From assembly GCF_009669305.1 (NCBI RefSeq), contig NZ_SADB01000010.1, forward strand, positions 62,001-126,000: a DNA stretch of 64,000 nt, written 5' to 3'. A model generated the notes under the pieces. The model was not told the origin of the DNA. It made no database searches and saw only the letters and a program-made list of their open reading frames with translations. The position numbers and the translations under genes are program-made. Origin of the DNA: Ancylomarina sp. 16SWW S1-10-2 (GTDB taxonomy: Bacteria; Bacteroidota; Bacteroidia; Bacteroidales; Marinifilaceae). This document shows, piece after piece, positions 1-9,089 of the stretch (position 1 is the first letter of the stretch; every line of letters starts with the position of its first letter).

Positions 1-555
1 TTCTTCAAAGTAAGCTTGAGGATGTTGACAAGCAGGACAGTTTTTTGGAGCTTTTGTACCATAATGTACATAACCACAATTTCTGCAGTACCAGGCAACT
101 TTTCCGTCTTTTTCGAATACTTTTCCGTCTTCAATATTTTTTAACAGTTTTAAGTATCTTTTTTCGTGTTGTTCTTCAACTTTTGCAATTGTTTTAAATG
201 CAGAAGCAACTTCTTTAAATCCTTCTTCAGCTGCTATTCTTGCAAATTCTGGATATAAATCAGTATATTCTTCGTTCTCGCCCATAGCTGCTGCCTTTAG
301 GTTCTCAATTGTAGTAGCAATTGATCCAGCAGGATAAGTAGCTGTTATTTCAACTTCACCACCTTCTAAAAATTTAAAGAAGCGCTTAGCATGTTGCATT
401 TCTTGTTCAGCAGTTTCTAAGAATAAAGCTGCAATTTGCTCGTAACCTTCTTTTTTTGCTTGCTTAGCAAAATAAGTGTAGCGACTTCTTGCTTGAGATT
501 CTCCAGCAAAAGATTTTAGAAGATTTTTTTCTGTTTCTGTTCCTTTAATGCTCAT
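1..555 (-). CDS. rbr: rubrerythrin, cut by the window start
   Basis: Non-haem iron protein that reduces hydrogen peroxide in the cytoplasm of anaerobic and microaerophilic bacteria. The reading frame starts with ATG at 555-553 (MSIKGTETEKNLLKSFAGES) and runs off the window edge after 185 codons. The N-terminal part is a ferritin-like four-helix domain with the two ExxH-type diiron motifs (EQEMQHAKRFF near residues 50-60 and EEQHEKRY near 130). The C-terminal part is a rubredoxin-like domain with CRNCGY and CPACQ cysteine pairs binding one iron. Family members are about 190 residues long, so only a few C-terminal residues are missing. It stands alone, divergent from the sensor kinase. Confidence 0.95.
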   Translation of the reverse strand, partial: MSIKGTETEKNLLKSFAGESQARSRYTYFAKQAKKEGYEQIAALFLETAEQEMQHAKRFFKFLEGGEVEITATYPAGSIATTIENLKAAAMGENEEYTDLYPEFARIAAEEGFKEVASAFKTIAKVEEQHEKRYLKLLKNIEDGKVFEKDGKVAWYCRNCGYVHYGTKAPKNCPACQHPQAYFEE

Positions 556-1062
556 ATCTATTGAGTTTCGTTATGTTTTTTTAATATACAAATATTACTT
601 TTTTTTTAGAATCATGGAAGTATTGTTAAAACTGGTTTTGTAATTTATAATCATATTAAATAAATTTTAGTCTATACCTTTATTAATGAAGAAAGTTGAA
701 CTCTCGACTTACAGAATGGTATGAAGTTATATGTGTTCTTTAAATAGCTCATGATTAATTTTGACCTTAATTTAATTTGGAAAAAAGTATAAGTCAGATT
801 TATGAACTGAATTTGGTCCTGTTTTTAGATACAATGGGTTTTGTGAATTTTCACCAATACGCTTATTATCAGTGGAATCTATTTAGTCGTTATGAACTGT
901 TTTCGTGTATTTATGCTTTTGTAAAGCTAATATTAGAGTTATAAATGGCAGTTTATATTTTACCCTATAAATACTATGCTACTTAAAAGAATTGTGATGA
1001 TCTGAAATTGGTCTGTATAAATTTGTATATTGTTTGCTAAATATTTTTTGAGGGGAAATCGT
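556..1062. other. gene-free divergent region between rbr and the sensor kinase
   Basis: About 500 bases of AT-rich sequence between two divergent genes. On the plus strand TAAATTTG at 1018-1025 matches the Bacteroidota -7 element TAnnTTTG and would start transcription just upstream of the kinase ATG at 1063; a TTG at 992-994 is a little too far away for an ideal -33 element. On the minus strand AATATTTG (596-589) is a 7/8 match suited to rbr. No RNA gene, repeat or convincing small reading frame was seen. Confidence 0.4.
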
Positions 1063-4000
1063 ATGATGAATAAAGATATCATGACAAAAGAGCAGCTACT
1101 AATTAAAATCAATCAATTAGAAGCTAAGGTGTCTGGATTAGAGAAAGCTGAACTTAAAAGTCAAATTTGGCTTGAGGCATCACCCTTATGTACTACAATA
1201 CTTGATCTGGATTTTAATCTGCAATATATGAGCAGTGCTGGAATTAATCAACTTAAAATTGATGATATCACTGCATTTTATGGTAAACAATACCCTTTAT
1301 CTTTTTATTCTGATTCGACAAAAAATATTGTATGCGAGAATTTGCGTAAGGTCAAAGAAACAGGTGAAATAATAACATTGGATGCTCCAATGCATGATGT
1401 TGAAGGTAATCGTTTGTGGTATCATTCAACAATAACACCAATTTATAAGGATAAGGGAGAACTCGATTATATCATGATTGTATCATCGGATATTACCGAA
1501 GGGAAGCAGACAGAAAATGATTTGCTTAACAGTGAAAAAAAATACCGTGAATTAGTTAATCGGTCACAAGAAGGGATTTGGGTTATCGACAAAAATAATG
1601 TAACCACTTTTGTCAATCCACGTTTGTCCCGAATGTTGGGGTATTCTTACGAAGAAATGTATGGGCGATCACTTTTTGATTTTATGGATGAGGCAGTAGT
1701 TAAGATCGCCAATGAAAATTTAGAGCGATGCCAAATTGGAATAAAAGAACAACATCATTTTGAATTTATTTGCAAGAATGGTAAGAGAATTTTTACTGAA
1801 TTAGAGACCGCACCAATATTTGATAAGGACGGTAATTTTGACGGTTCAATTGCCGGAGTTCTGGATATTACAGAACGGGAACAGTCAGAAGAAAAAGAAA
1901 GAAAACATCAAAAGGATATTGATTTTTTAACGAAAACAGCCATGCAGTTTGTGGAATTTCCACTAGACAGTAATATTTATGATTTTGTTGGAGAGAAGGT
2001 TAAAGAATTTGCCGGTAAAGGCTCATATATTGTCGTTAATTCTGTTGATTCAAAAACCGGCTTTTCTACGGTTCATTCAATATTAGGAGCAGATAAATTA
2101 CTTAAGATCATAAGTAATAAAGTGGGAAAAAATCCGATAGGAATGAAGATTGAGGCTGAGGATCCAGATATACATTGTAAAGATGGAAAATTGCATCTTT
2201 ATGAAAAAGGTCTTTATGGATTATTGGTTAAAACGATACCGAAACTTATTTGTAAATCAATAGAAAAGCTTGCAGGAGTAAAGGAGATATACGTCATTGA
2301 TTTAGTAAACAAGAATGAATTTTTTGGAAGTGTTGTTCTATTTTTAAAAGAAGAAATAGTTGAGCTTAAGAATAAACAATTAATAGAGGCATTTCTAAAA
2401 CAGGCCTCAATTGCAATTCTTAAAAGGCAAGCTGAAGAAGCCTTAATGGCAAACGAAGAAAAATTGAATCTAATCATTAATTCATCGCCCATTGGAATAT
2501 GTACTGTTGATCTCTTAGGTAATTTCATCACAACAAATTCGGCATATGAAAAAATGGTGGGTTATAGCGCAGAAGAACTTGTGGGAGTTTCTTTTTATGA
2601 TGTGACACATCCAAATTACCGTCCCAAAAACAAAAAGCTCTTTCAGGATATGTTTTCTTTGGATACGACAGGTTTTTTCATCGAGAAAAAATATATTCGT
2701 AAAAATGGTGAGGATGTTGATGTCGCTTTATATGCTATTCCTATTGCAGATGCTAGTGGCAACATTAGGTTTAGTACAGCATTTGTAGAAGATATAACAG
2801 AACGGAAACGAGCAGAGATATCTCTTCGCAGAAGTGAAGAAAATTTACAAAACACTTTTAATATATCACCTAGTATTATTGCTAAAAGACATTTAAATAC
2901 GAGTTTTTTTATTGAAGCAAGCCAGGCTGTGATACGATTACTGGGTTATTCTATAGAAGAATTTATATCGAAGTCATTTGTTGAATTTATTCATCCCGAT
3001 GATAAGCAACGAACATTGGATAAAATTTCAAAAGAGCTAGGGGATAAGAAAGAGGCTTTCTTTGAAAATCGTTATTTCTGTAAAGATGGTTCGTATAAAT
3101 GGTTGGGATGGCAAAGTACAAAAGCAGATGAAAATGGAATAGTTACTGTTGTTGGTGTTGATATTACTGAACGAAAAACCAATGAAAAAGAGTTGCAGAA
3201 GGCACTTGATAAAGCGTTGGAAAGTGATCGGCTTAAGAGTGCATTTCTCGCTAATATGAGCCACGAAATACGTACCCCAATGAATGGTATTCGTGGATTT
3301 ATAGATCTACTAAATAATCCTAATTTAAGCCGTTCTGAAATTAGTTTATACTCAGATATTATTAACAAAAGTAGTGAGCGGTTACTCAATACAATTAATG
3401 ATATTATTGATCTTTCAAGAATTGAGGCTGGAGAAGTACACATTTCAAATACAATGGTTTCTATAGAGAGCGTTATGAATGAAATTTATAATTTTCATTC
3501 TTCCGAAGCAGAACAGGAAGGATTGACTTTATCTTTAGAACCTCCAATGTTACCTAATCAGGTAAGCATAATTACAGATGGAGATAAGCTCCATGGTATA
3601 TTAACAAACCTAGTTAAAAATGCAATTAAATACACTAAAGTAGGCTCAATCACTTTTGGCTATGCCTTAAAAAATAATTTTATTGAGTTTTTTGTAACAG
3701 ATACAGGAATAGGTGTTCCTAAAGACCGTATCCATGCAATTTTTAATCGTTTTGAACAGGCTGATATTGGGAATCGAAGGGCTTTTGACGGTTCAGGCTT
3801 AGGACTTGCAATATCAAAAGCTTATGCTGAAATGCTTGGCGGAAAAATTTGGGTAAAATCAGAATTAGGAAAAGGAAGTACTTTTTATTTTAACTTGCCG
3901 TATAAAAGCGAAGTAATAAAAGAAAATTGTGCAAAAAATGAAGTTTTATCTCCTGTGGTAGAGAGCTCGATTAACAACTTGAAAATATTAATTGTTGAGG

Positions 4001-4350
4001 ACGATGAAATATCAGAAAAGCTTATTTCTATTACTGCTCACAAATTCGGAAAAGAAATTATTAGTGTGAGAACTGGAACGGAGGCGGTGGAAGCTTGTCG
4101 GAATAATCCCGACATCAATTTGGTTTTAATGGATATTCAGTTGCCAGAAATGGACGGTTATGAAGCCACCAGAGAAATACGTAAGTTTAATAAAGATGTT
4201 ATTATAATTGCACAAACGGCTTTTGCTCTTAATGGCGATAAAGAAAAAGCAATTGCAGCTGGTTGCCATGACTATATGTCGAAACCCATAGACTCAAATA
4301 AATTGAAGCTAATGATTATTAAATACGTGAACAAACAAGAGGTTTTTTAA
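1063..4350 (+). CDS. hybrid sensor histidine kinase/response regulator with four PAS domains
   Basis: Signal-transducing kinase of 1095 residues. The start is placed at ATG 1063 because a GAGGGG purine run lies about 8 bases upstream; an in-frame TTG at 1030 would sit at the likely transcription start. Domains in order: PAS (about 35-150), PAS (155-275), a GAF-like segment (285-460), PAS (465-580), PAS (585-705), HisKA with phospho-acceptor H734 in NMSHEIRTPMNG, HATPase_c with TNLVKNAIKYT, DTGIGV and GSGLGLAISK boxes, and a C-terminal receiver with D1024 in VLMDIQLPEMDG and the late lysine in MSKPID. No membrane segment is visible, so it probably senses a cytoplasmic cue. No output regulator lies next to it; the ligand is unknown. 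Confidence 0.93.
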   Translation: MMNKDIMTKEQLLIKINQLEAKVSGLEKAELKSQIWLEASPLCTTILDLDFNLQYMSSAGINQLKIDDITAFYGKQYPLSFYSDSTKNIVCENLRKVKETGEIITLDAPMHDVEGNRLWYHSTITPIYKDKGELDYIMIVSSDITEGKQTENDLLNSEKKYRELVNRSQEGIWVIDKNNVTTFVNPRLSRMLGYSYEEMYGRSLFDFMDEAVVKIANENLERCQIGIKEQHHFEFICKNGKRIFTELETAPIFDKDGNFDGSIAGVLDITEREQSEEKERKHQKDIDFLTKTAMQFVEFPLDSNIYDFVGEKVKEFAGKGSYIVVNSVDSKTGFSTVHSILGADKLLKIISNKVGKNPIGMKIEAEDPDIHCKDGKLHLYEKGLYGLLVKTIPKLICKSIEKLAGVKEIYVIDLVNKNEFFGSVVLFLKEEIVELKNKQLIEAFLKQASIAILKRQAEEALMANEEKLNLIINSSPIGICTVDLLGNFITTNSAYEKMVGYSAEELVGVSFYDVTHPNYRPKNKKLFQDMFSLDTTGFFIEKKYIRKNGEDVDVALYAIPIADASGNIRFSTAFVEDITERKRAEISLRRSEENLQNTFNISPSIIAKRHLNTSFFIEASQAVIRLLGYSIEEFISKSFVEFIHPDDKQRTLDKISKELGDKKEAFFENRYFCKDGSYKWLGWQSTKADENGIVTVVGVDITERKTNEKELQKALDKALESDRLKSAFLANMSHEIRTPMNGIRGFIDLLNNPNLSRSEISLYSDIINKSSERLLNTINDIIDLSRIEAGEVHISNTMVSIESVMNEIYNFHSSEAEQEGLTLSLEPPMLPNQVSIITDGDKLHGILTNLVKNAIKYTKVGSITFGYALKNNFIEFFVTDTGIGVPKDRIHAIFNRFEQADIGNRRAFDGSGLGLAISKAYAEMLGGKIWVKSELGKGSTFYFNLPYKSEVIKENCAKNEVLSPVVESSINNLKILIVEDDEISEKLISITAHKFGKEIISVRTGTEAVEACRNNPDINLVLMDIQLPEMDGYEATREIRKFNKDVIIIAQTAFALNGDKEKAIAAGCHDYMSKPIDSNKLKLMIIKYVNKQEVF

Positions 4351-4677
4351 TCTTTCAATGTTTATAAATCAATAATATATAGAGCTTAATCTATTTTAAA
4401 TCTATTGATTATGAGTTAATTACTCGTAAGTTTTATTTACGGGGATTTTCTTTCTAGACCTTACATGTTTTAAAGGGTATAATAGTTATTTGTTTTCTGA
4501 AGCTACTGTTTGATTTGTAATGCTCTGTGAGTTTCTAATTAGTAGGTATTCCTATTTTTTTATAAGTTCTATTGAAGTACATCTTTTAATCTTTTCTGCT
4601 TAGCTCTATCTTATTCACAAAATGTCCAATTTTCTTCTTATTTAAATTAAATAAAAATAAAGAGTATATTTATATCT
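4351..4677. other. gene-free spacer
   Basis: 327 AT-rich bases between two co-directional genes. The only structure noticed is a small TAGG/CCTA hairpin followed by seven T residues near 4545-4563, a weak terminator candidate. No reading frame or RNA gene was recognised. Confidence 0.3.
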
Positions 4678-6792
4678 ATGAAAATTAAATATGCCTTTGT
4701 GATACTAGCTATTGCGTTTTTAGTAGTAATAACTGTGAATTCTGCAGGGGCGCAAATTCAAAATAAAGGAATGAAAGAAAAACATACGAATTCGCTTATA
4801 AATGAAACATCACCATATCTGTTGCAGCACGCACATAATCCCGTAAATTGGTATCCGTGGGGCGATAAGGCTTTAGCAAAAGCCAAAGCTGAAGATAAGC
4901 CACTTTTAATATCAATAGGTTATTCCGCTTGTCATTGGTGCCATGTAATGGAGCATGAGAGTTTTGAAAATGAAGAGATTGCTAAGCTAATGAATGAACT
5001 CTTTGTTTGTGTGAAGGTTGATCGAGAAGAACGTCCTGATATTGATCAGGTTTATATGGATGCTGTGCAATTGATTACGGGACGTGGTGGTTGGCCTCTA
5101 AATTGCTTTGCTTTACCAGATGGTCAACCTTTTTATGGTGGCACCTATTTTCCTTCGAATGATTGGGTACAAGTTTTGAAGGCTATTAGTAAGACTTATA
5201 TTACAGAAAAGGATAAAGTCTTGAAATCGGCTGAGCAAATTTCAGAAGACGTAAGAGCTACTGGTTTGATTGAAGAGAAAGTGAATAATAGTTCTTATTC
5301 TATGAAAGATCTGGATCGAACTGTGAATGCTTGGAAGTCAAGTTTCGATAAAGATTACGGTGGTGAGAATCGTGCACCAAAATTTCCTATCCCAATTTCA
5401 TTAGAGTTTTTGTTGAACTATTATTTTTATAGCAAAGACGCTGAGGTTTTAGATCATCTAACTCTGAGTTTGGATAAGATGGCTGAAGGAGGTATTTATG
5501 ATCAAATAGGAGGTGGCTTTTCTCGTTATTCGGTAGATAAATATTGGAAAGTGCCACACTTCGAGAAAATGCTGTACGATAATGCACAGCTCTTGAGTTT
5601 GTATGCCAAGGCTTACCGATTGACGAAGAAACCGCTTTATAAAAGAGTGATTCAAGAAACGATTGGTTTTATTGAGCGAGAACTCGCACAAACCGAAGGC
5701 GGATTTAATTCAGCTCTTGATGCTGATAGCGAAGGCGTAGAAGGTAAATTTTACGTTTGGGAAAAGGAAGAGGTTGATCATGTTCTTGGAGATAAATCAT
5801 CTATGTTTTCAGAATATTTTGAAGTTTTAGAATCGGCTAATTGGGAAGAGGGAAACATTCTTCATATCAAGAAAGATAAATTAGATTTGTTGAAAAAATA
5901 TCAGATGACTGAAGCGGTGTTTGATAACTCAATTAAAGAATCTAAGGATAAGCTTCTTGTTGCTAGAGCTGAGAGAATAAGTCCAGGTTTGGATGATAAG
6001 TTTTTGACTTCGTGGAATGCTCTTCTAATAAAAGGATATATAGATTCCTATAAAGCCATTGGTGACGACGCCTATTTAGAAAAGGCCATTCAAATTGCTG
6101 ACTTTATTAATGAGCGAATGAGTAAGTCTGGAGTTCAATTGTTTCGAACATTCAAAAATGGGGATTCTAGAATAAATGCTTTTCTCGATGATTATAGTTT
6201 CACAATTGAAGCATTTATAGCTTTATATCAAGTTAGTTTCGACGAAACGTGGTTGCAAAGAGCAGATGCTATGACTGCTTATGTGATTGAAAACTTTTAT
6301 GATGATAAATCAGGAATGTTTTTTTATACATCGATAAAAGATGCTGAACTTGTAGCAAGAAAAATGGAGGTTATGGATAATGTGATTCCTTCTTCAAATG
6401 CATCAATGGCAGAATCGCTTTATTTGCTAGGAAATATACTAGGAAAACAGGCATATATTGGAATATCTGAGCAGATGTTATCAAATATGAAGGAACAGAC
6501 CTTAAAATACTTATCTTATCATGGAAAATGGGCAAATTTAATGTTGAAACAAATTGAATCACCCTATGAATTGGTTATATCTGGTAAGAATGCAAAAAAG
6601 TTTCAAAGAGATTTTAATACTTCTTTCTATCCTAACGTCTTAGTTTTAGGTAGTGAACATGAAAGTGATTTACCTCTATTGAAAAATAGATTTAGTAATG
6701 AAATAACAAGTTTTTATCTTTGTAAGGATAAGGCTTGTTTCTTGCCTACATCAAATATTAATGAAATTATAAAACGTATTGATGTCAAATAA
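4678..6792 (+). CDS. DUF255 thioredoxin-fold / six-hairpin glycosidase-like protein (YyaL/SPATA20 family), exported
   Basis: Large conserved protein of 704 residues belonging to the DUF255 family, also called YyaL or spermatogenesis-associated protein 20. The N-terminal thioredoxin-like domain shows the family blocks [18 protein letters not shown], the CHWC pair at 85-88, [10 protein letters not shown] and GGWPLNCF. The rest resembles the (alpha/alpha)6 barrel of N-acylglucosamine 2-epimerase-like enzymes. The biochemical role of the family is not settled; redox or sugar-related activity has been proposed. A hydrophobic N-terminus followed by SAGAQ looks like a cleaved signal peptide, which would place this copy in the periplasm. 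The M48 protease gene follows after 19 bases, so the two are probably co-transcribed. Confidence 0.88.
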   Translation: MKIKYAFVILAIAFLVVITVNSAGAQIQNKGMKEKHTNSLINETSPYLLQHAHNPVNWYPWGDKALAKAKAEDKPLLISIGYSACHWCHVMEHESFENEEIAKLMNELFVCVKVDREERPDIDQVYMDAVQLITGRGGWPLNCFALPDGQPFYGGTYFPSNDWVQVLKAISKTYITEKDKVLKSAEQISEDVRATGLIEEKVNNSSYSMKDLDRTVNAWKSSFDKDYGGENRAPKFPIPISLEFLLNYYFYSKDAEVLDHLTLSLDKMAEGGIYDQIGGGFSRYSVDKYWKVPHFEKMLYDNAQLLSLYAKAYRLTKKPLYKRVIQETIGFIERELAQTEGGFNSALDADSEGVEGKFYVWEKEEVDHVLGDKSSMFSEYFEVLESANWEEGNILHIKKDKLDLLKKYQMTEAVFDNSIKESKDKLLVARAERISPGLDDKFLTSWNALLIKGYIDSYKAIGDDAYLEKAIQIADFINERMSKSGVQLFRTFKNGDSRINAFLDDYSFTIEAFIALYQVSFDETWLQRADAMTAYVIENFYDDKSGMFFYTSIKDAELVARKMEVMDNVIPSSNASMAESLYLLGNILGKQAYIGISEQMLSNMKEQTLKYLSYHGKWANLMLKQIESPYELVISGKNAKKFQRDFNTSFYPNVLVLGSEHESDLPLLKNRFSNEITSFYLCKDKACFLPTSNINEIIKRIDVK

Positions 6793-6811
6793 ATTTAAGA
6801 AAAATATAGTG

Positions 6812-7600
6812 ATGAAGAAATTTTTATTCTTGTGCTTAATTGCATTTCTAACTGCATGTGCTACAGTGCCAATTACGGGACGCAAACAAATGAGCTTGTT
6901 TCCCGAGAGCCAAATGATAGCAACAAGTTTAACCCAGTATGATAGTTTTTTAAAGGAGAGTAAGCTTTCTAGTAATAAAGAACAATCTGATATGGTTAAG
7001 CGAGTAGGAAAACGCATAGCTAATGCTGTCGAAATTTTTATGAAGGAGCATGGTATGGCTGATCGTGTGGCTGATTTTGCATGGGAATTTAATTTGGTTG
7101 ACGACGACACACCTAATGCTTGGTGTATGCCAGGTGGTAAGGTTGTTTTTTATACGGGAATTCTCCCATTTACACAAACCGAAGAAGGTTTGGCTGTTGT
7201 TATGGGACATGAAATTGCGCATGCTATTGCTCGACATGGTAACGAGAGAATGAGTCAGCAATTGGGGATTCAGGCATTGGGAACTGGATTGGGTGTATTG
7301 TTAAATGAGAAACCGGCTGAAACGCAGCAAGTATGGATGACTGCATTCGGTGCTGGATCTAATATTCTCGTCACATTACCTTTTTCGAGATCGCACGAAA
7401 ATGAAGCTGATAAAATGGGTTTGGTTTTTATGGCTATGGCAGGTTATAATCCTGCAGCAGCTGTTGATTTCTGGAAACGTATGGGAGAGAGTGGTGGACA
7501 AAAACCACCTGAGTTTTTATCAACCCACCCAGCTGATGCTACAAGGGTGAAGAATATTCAAGCTTTTTTACCTGAAGCGATGAAATATTATAAGAAATAG
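6812..7600 (+). CDS. M48 family metalloprotease, lipoprotein (Oma1/LoiP-like)
   Basis: Zinc endopeptidase of 262 residues predicted to be anchored to a membrane by lipid and to act in envelope protein quality control. The start at ATG 6812 gives a lipoprotein signal peptide with lipobox LTAC and Cys16; frames opening 30-33 bases further upstream overlap the previous gene and would bury that signal. The zinc site is complete: H133-E134 and H137 in MGHEIAHAIARHG, and third ligand E196 in SRSHENEAD. A GxxPNAWxxPGG-like block (DDTPNAWCMPGGK) and the STHP motif near the C-terminus are also typical of the family. Its neighbour upstream is the exported DUF255 protein. Confidence 0.93.
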   Translation: MKKFLFLCLIAFLTACATVPITGRKQMSLFPESQMIATSLTQYDSFLKESKLSSNKEQSDMVKRVGKRIANAVEIFMKEHGMADRVADFAWEFNLVDDDTPNAWCMPGGKVVFYTGILPFTQTEEGLAVVMGHEIAHAIARHGNERMSQQLGIQALGTGLGVLLNEKPAETQQVWMTAFGAGSNILVTLPFSRSHENEADKMGLVFMAMAGYNPAAAVDFWKRMGESGGQKPPEFLSTHPADATRVKNIQAFLPEAMKYYKK

Positions 7601-7627
7601 AAAGTTATTTTACTTTTAATCTTAGTA

Positions 7628-7658
7628 AGAGATGTTCGTTAGAGCATCTCTTTTTTTA
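7628..7658 (+). terminator. intrinsic terminator after the M48 gene
   Basis: AGAGATG at 7628-7634 pairs with CATCTCT at 7645-7651, followed by a run of T residues. It sits 28 bases after the stop codon of the M48 gene. Confidence 0.75.
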
Positions 7659-7851
7659 TTTATGATACAAAATAAAATTATATAATAATCATATATTCAC
7701 TATCTTAGTAGTACTAATAGAGTTGATAATGAATTTGTTTGCAGAATTTTGAATGGCTCAATCCTACTGCCTATAATGTTTTTACAAATATACGTAGGTT
7801 AAATTTAATTGATTGTCTCCGTTAAGGAGTTAATGCCTATACACAAATATT

Positions 7852-8928
7852 ATGAAAGAAAGTATTTTAAAAACTTCGATGTATGTATTGTTTAGTATAA
7901 TTGTCGTTCTGGTGTTTATACTGTTATTTAGACAATGTTCGGGTAATGAATCAACAAAAGAGACTTCAGTAGAAAGTTCTTTGTCCCAAACAGATGTTCA
8001 AATGGATACTGTTAAGAAGGTTAATAAAACTGGTTTGAATGAAAAAACACCTCTTGTTGGATCTCAAAAAATAGGAGTTGCAGTGCAAAATGGAGTAGAT
8101 GAGAAGAATTCGAATGGAAAGAATTTGAAGGAAACGTCACATTCTGTTGAATCTCAAAAAGCAGGAGGTTTGGGACAAGCTAGTATAGGACAGAAGAAGG
8201 TGAATTCTATAAAAACAAATGCTTCAACATTGCAGATGGGAAAAACCTATCAAGCTTTTGTTCCGAAAGGATCTCAAGCAGATTTCAATACACAATTTAA
8301 TGAGTATGTGGTAAAAGAAGAGCAGTCGAAATCTGTAGAAAATCTTAAGACTGACATCAACAGGTTGACGGAAAAAGTGAATGTTCTTGATGCAAATGTA
8401 AAAGCTCTTTTAGAGAAGATGAGGTTGTTTTATGAAGAGAAAAAAAATAGAATGTTAGATGATGAGTCTGCCAAGAAAGAAACGGAAGTAGATTCGACTC
8501 GTATTCTGGATTCTTTAAATGTTGGTGATGGTTATAAGTATAAAGATCCGACTCATGTTTTGTCTGTGGGAGTTTCAACCTATGAAAAATGGACAGGCTT
8601 AGGATTTCAGGCGAGTTATACTTATCGTTTAAATAAGCTTGTTTCATTGGGAATGCAAGGAAAAGCATTTTTGAAAGATGGTAGTTACGAGGGAGATAGA
8701 GATATTTTCATGGGTTTAAGGGCTAATTTCCATATTTTACCATTGCTTGTTGAGGATTCTAGATTTGATTTATATGCTGGTGGTACTATTGGTGTTGATT
8801 TAGATAATAATATCGAGTCATTTGATACGATATGGTGTCTTGGTTCTTCCTATGACTTTTGTAGACATTGGGGTGTATTTATCGAGGCTGGTAATATGGG
8901 AGTAGTCGGATTAAGATTAATATTTTAA
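7852..8928 (+). CDS. unknown protein: N-terminal membrane anchor, low-complexity linker, coiled coil, C-terminal outer-membrane-type beta-barrel
   Basis: I do not recognise a named family. The 358-residue product has one strongly hydrophobic segment (about residues 10-27) with no cleavable signal or good lipobox (FRQC precedes Ser). It continues with a Ser/Lys/Gln-rich linker holding imperfect SQK-type repeats, a heptad-like charged stretch around 160-206 (SVENLKTDINRLTEKVNVL), and a C-terminal third (about 222-358) of alternating beta-strands rich in Gly and aromatics that ends in GLRLIF. The terminal Phe and roughly eight strands resemble small outer-membrane barrels. If correct, it could span from inner to outer membrane. 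It is a single-gene unit bounded by terminators on both sides. Confidence 0.6.
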   Translation: MKESILKTSMYVLFSIIVVLVFILLFRQCSGNESTKETSVESSLSQTDVQMDTVKKVNKTGLNEKTPLVGSQKIGVAVQNGVDEKNSNGKNLKETSHSVESQKAGGLGQASIGQKKVNSIKTNASTLQMGKTYQAFVPKGSQADFNTQFNEYVVKEEQSKSVENLKTDINRLTEKVNVLDANVKALLEKMRLFYEEKKNRMLDDESAKKETEVDSTRILDSLNVGDGYKYKDPTHVLSVGVSTYEKWTGLGFQASYTYRLNKLVSLGMQGKAFLKDGSYEGDRDIFMGLRANFHILPLLVEDSRFDLYAGGTIGVDLDNNIESFDTIWCLGSSYDFCRHWGVFIEAGNMGVVGLRLIF

Positions 8929-8979
8929 AGTTCTTAATTCAATTTATATTGGGTTGATATAAAAGAAATAATTAATATA

Positions 8980-9020
8980 AGAGGGAAGAGGTATCATTCG
9001 TATATCTCTTCTCTCTTTTT
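8980..9020 (+). terminator. intrinsic terminator
   Basis: A 15-base arm at 8980-8994 pairs with 9002-9016 (two G-U wobbles), with a 7-base loop and a T run. It ends the anchor/barrel gene unit. Confidence 0.8.
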
Positions 9021-9089
9021 ATGTTGTATCTACTATTGAAATTTATAAATTTGAACAAAAATTGAATCAATTATTTCTAATTTATATAA

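Noticed and set aside
1030..1062. TTG start of the sensor kinase at 1030
   Set aside because: It would coincide with the predicted transcription start, while ATG 1063 has a GAGGGG binding site.
6779..6811. Earlier TTG/ATG starts for the M48 protease
   Set aside because: They overlap the previous gene and add a charged stretch before the lipoprotein signal; ATG 6812 gives a proper lipobox distance.
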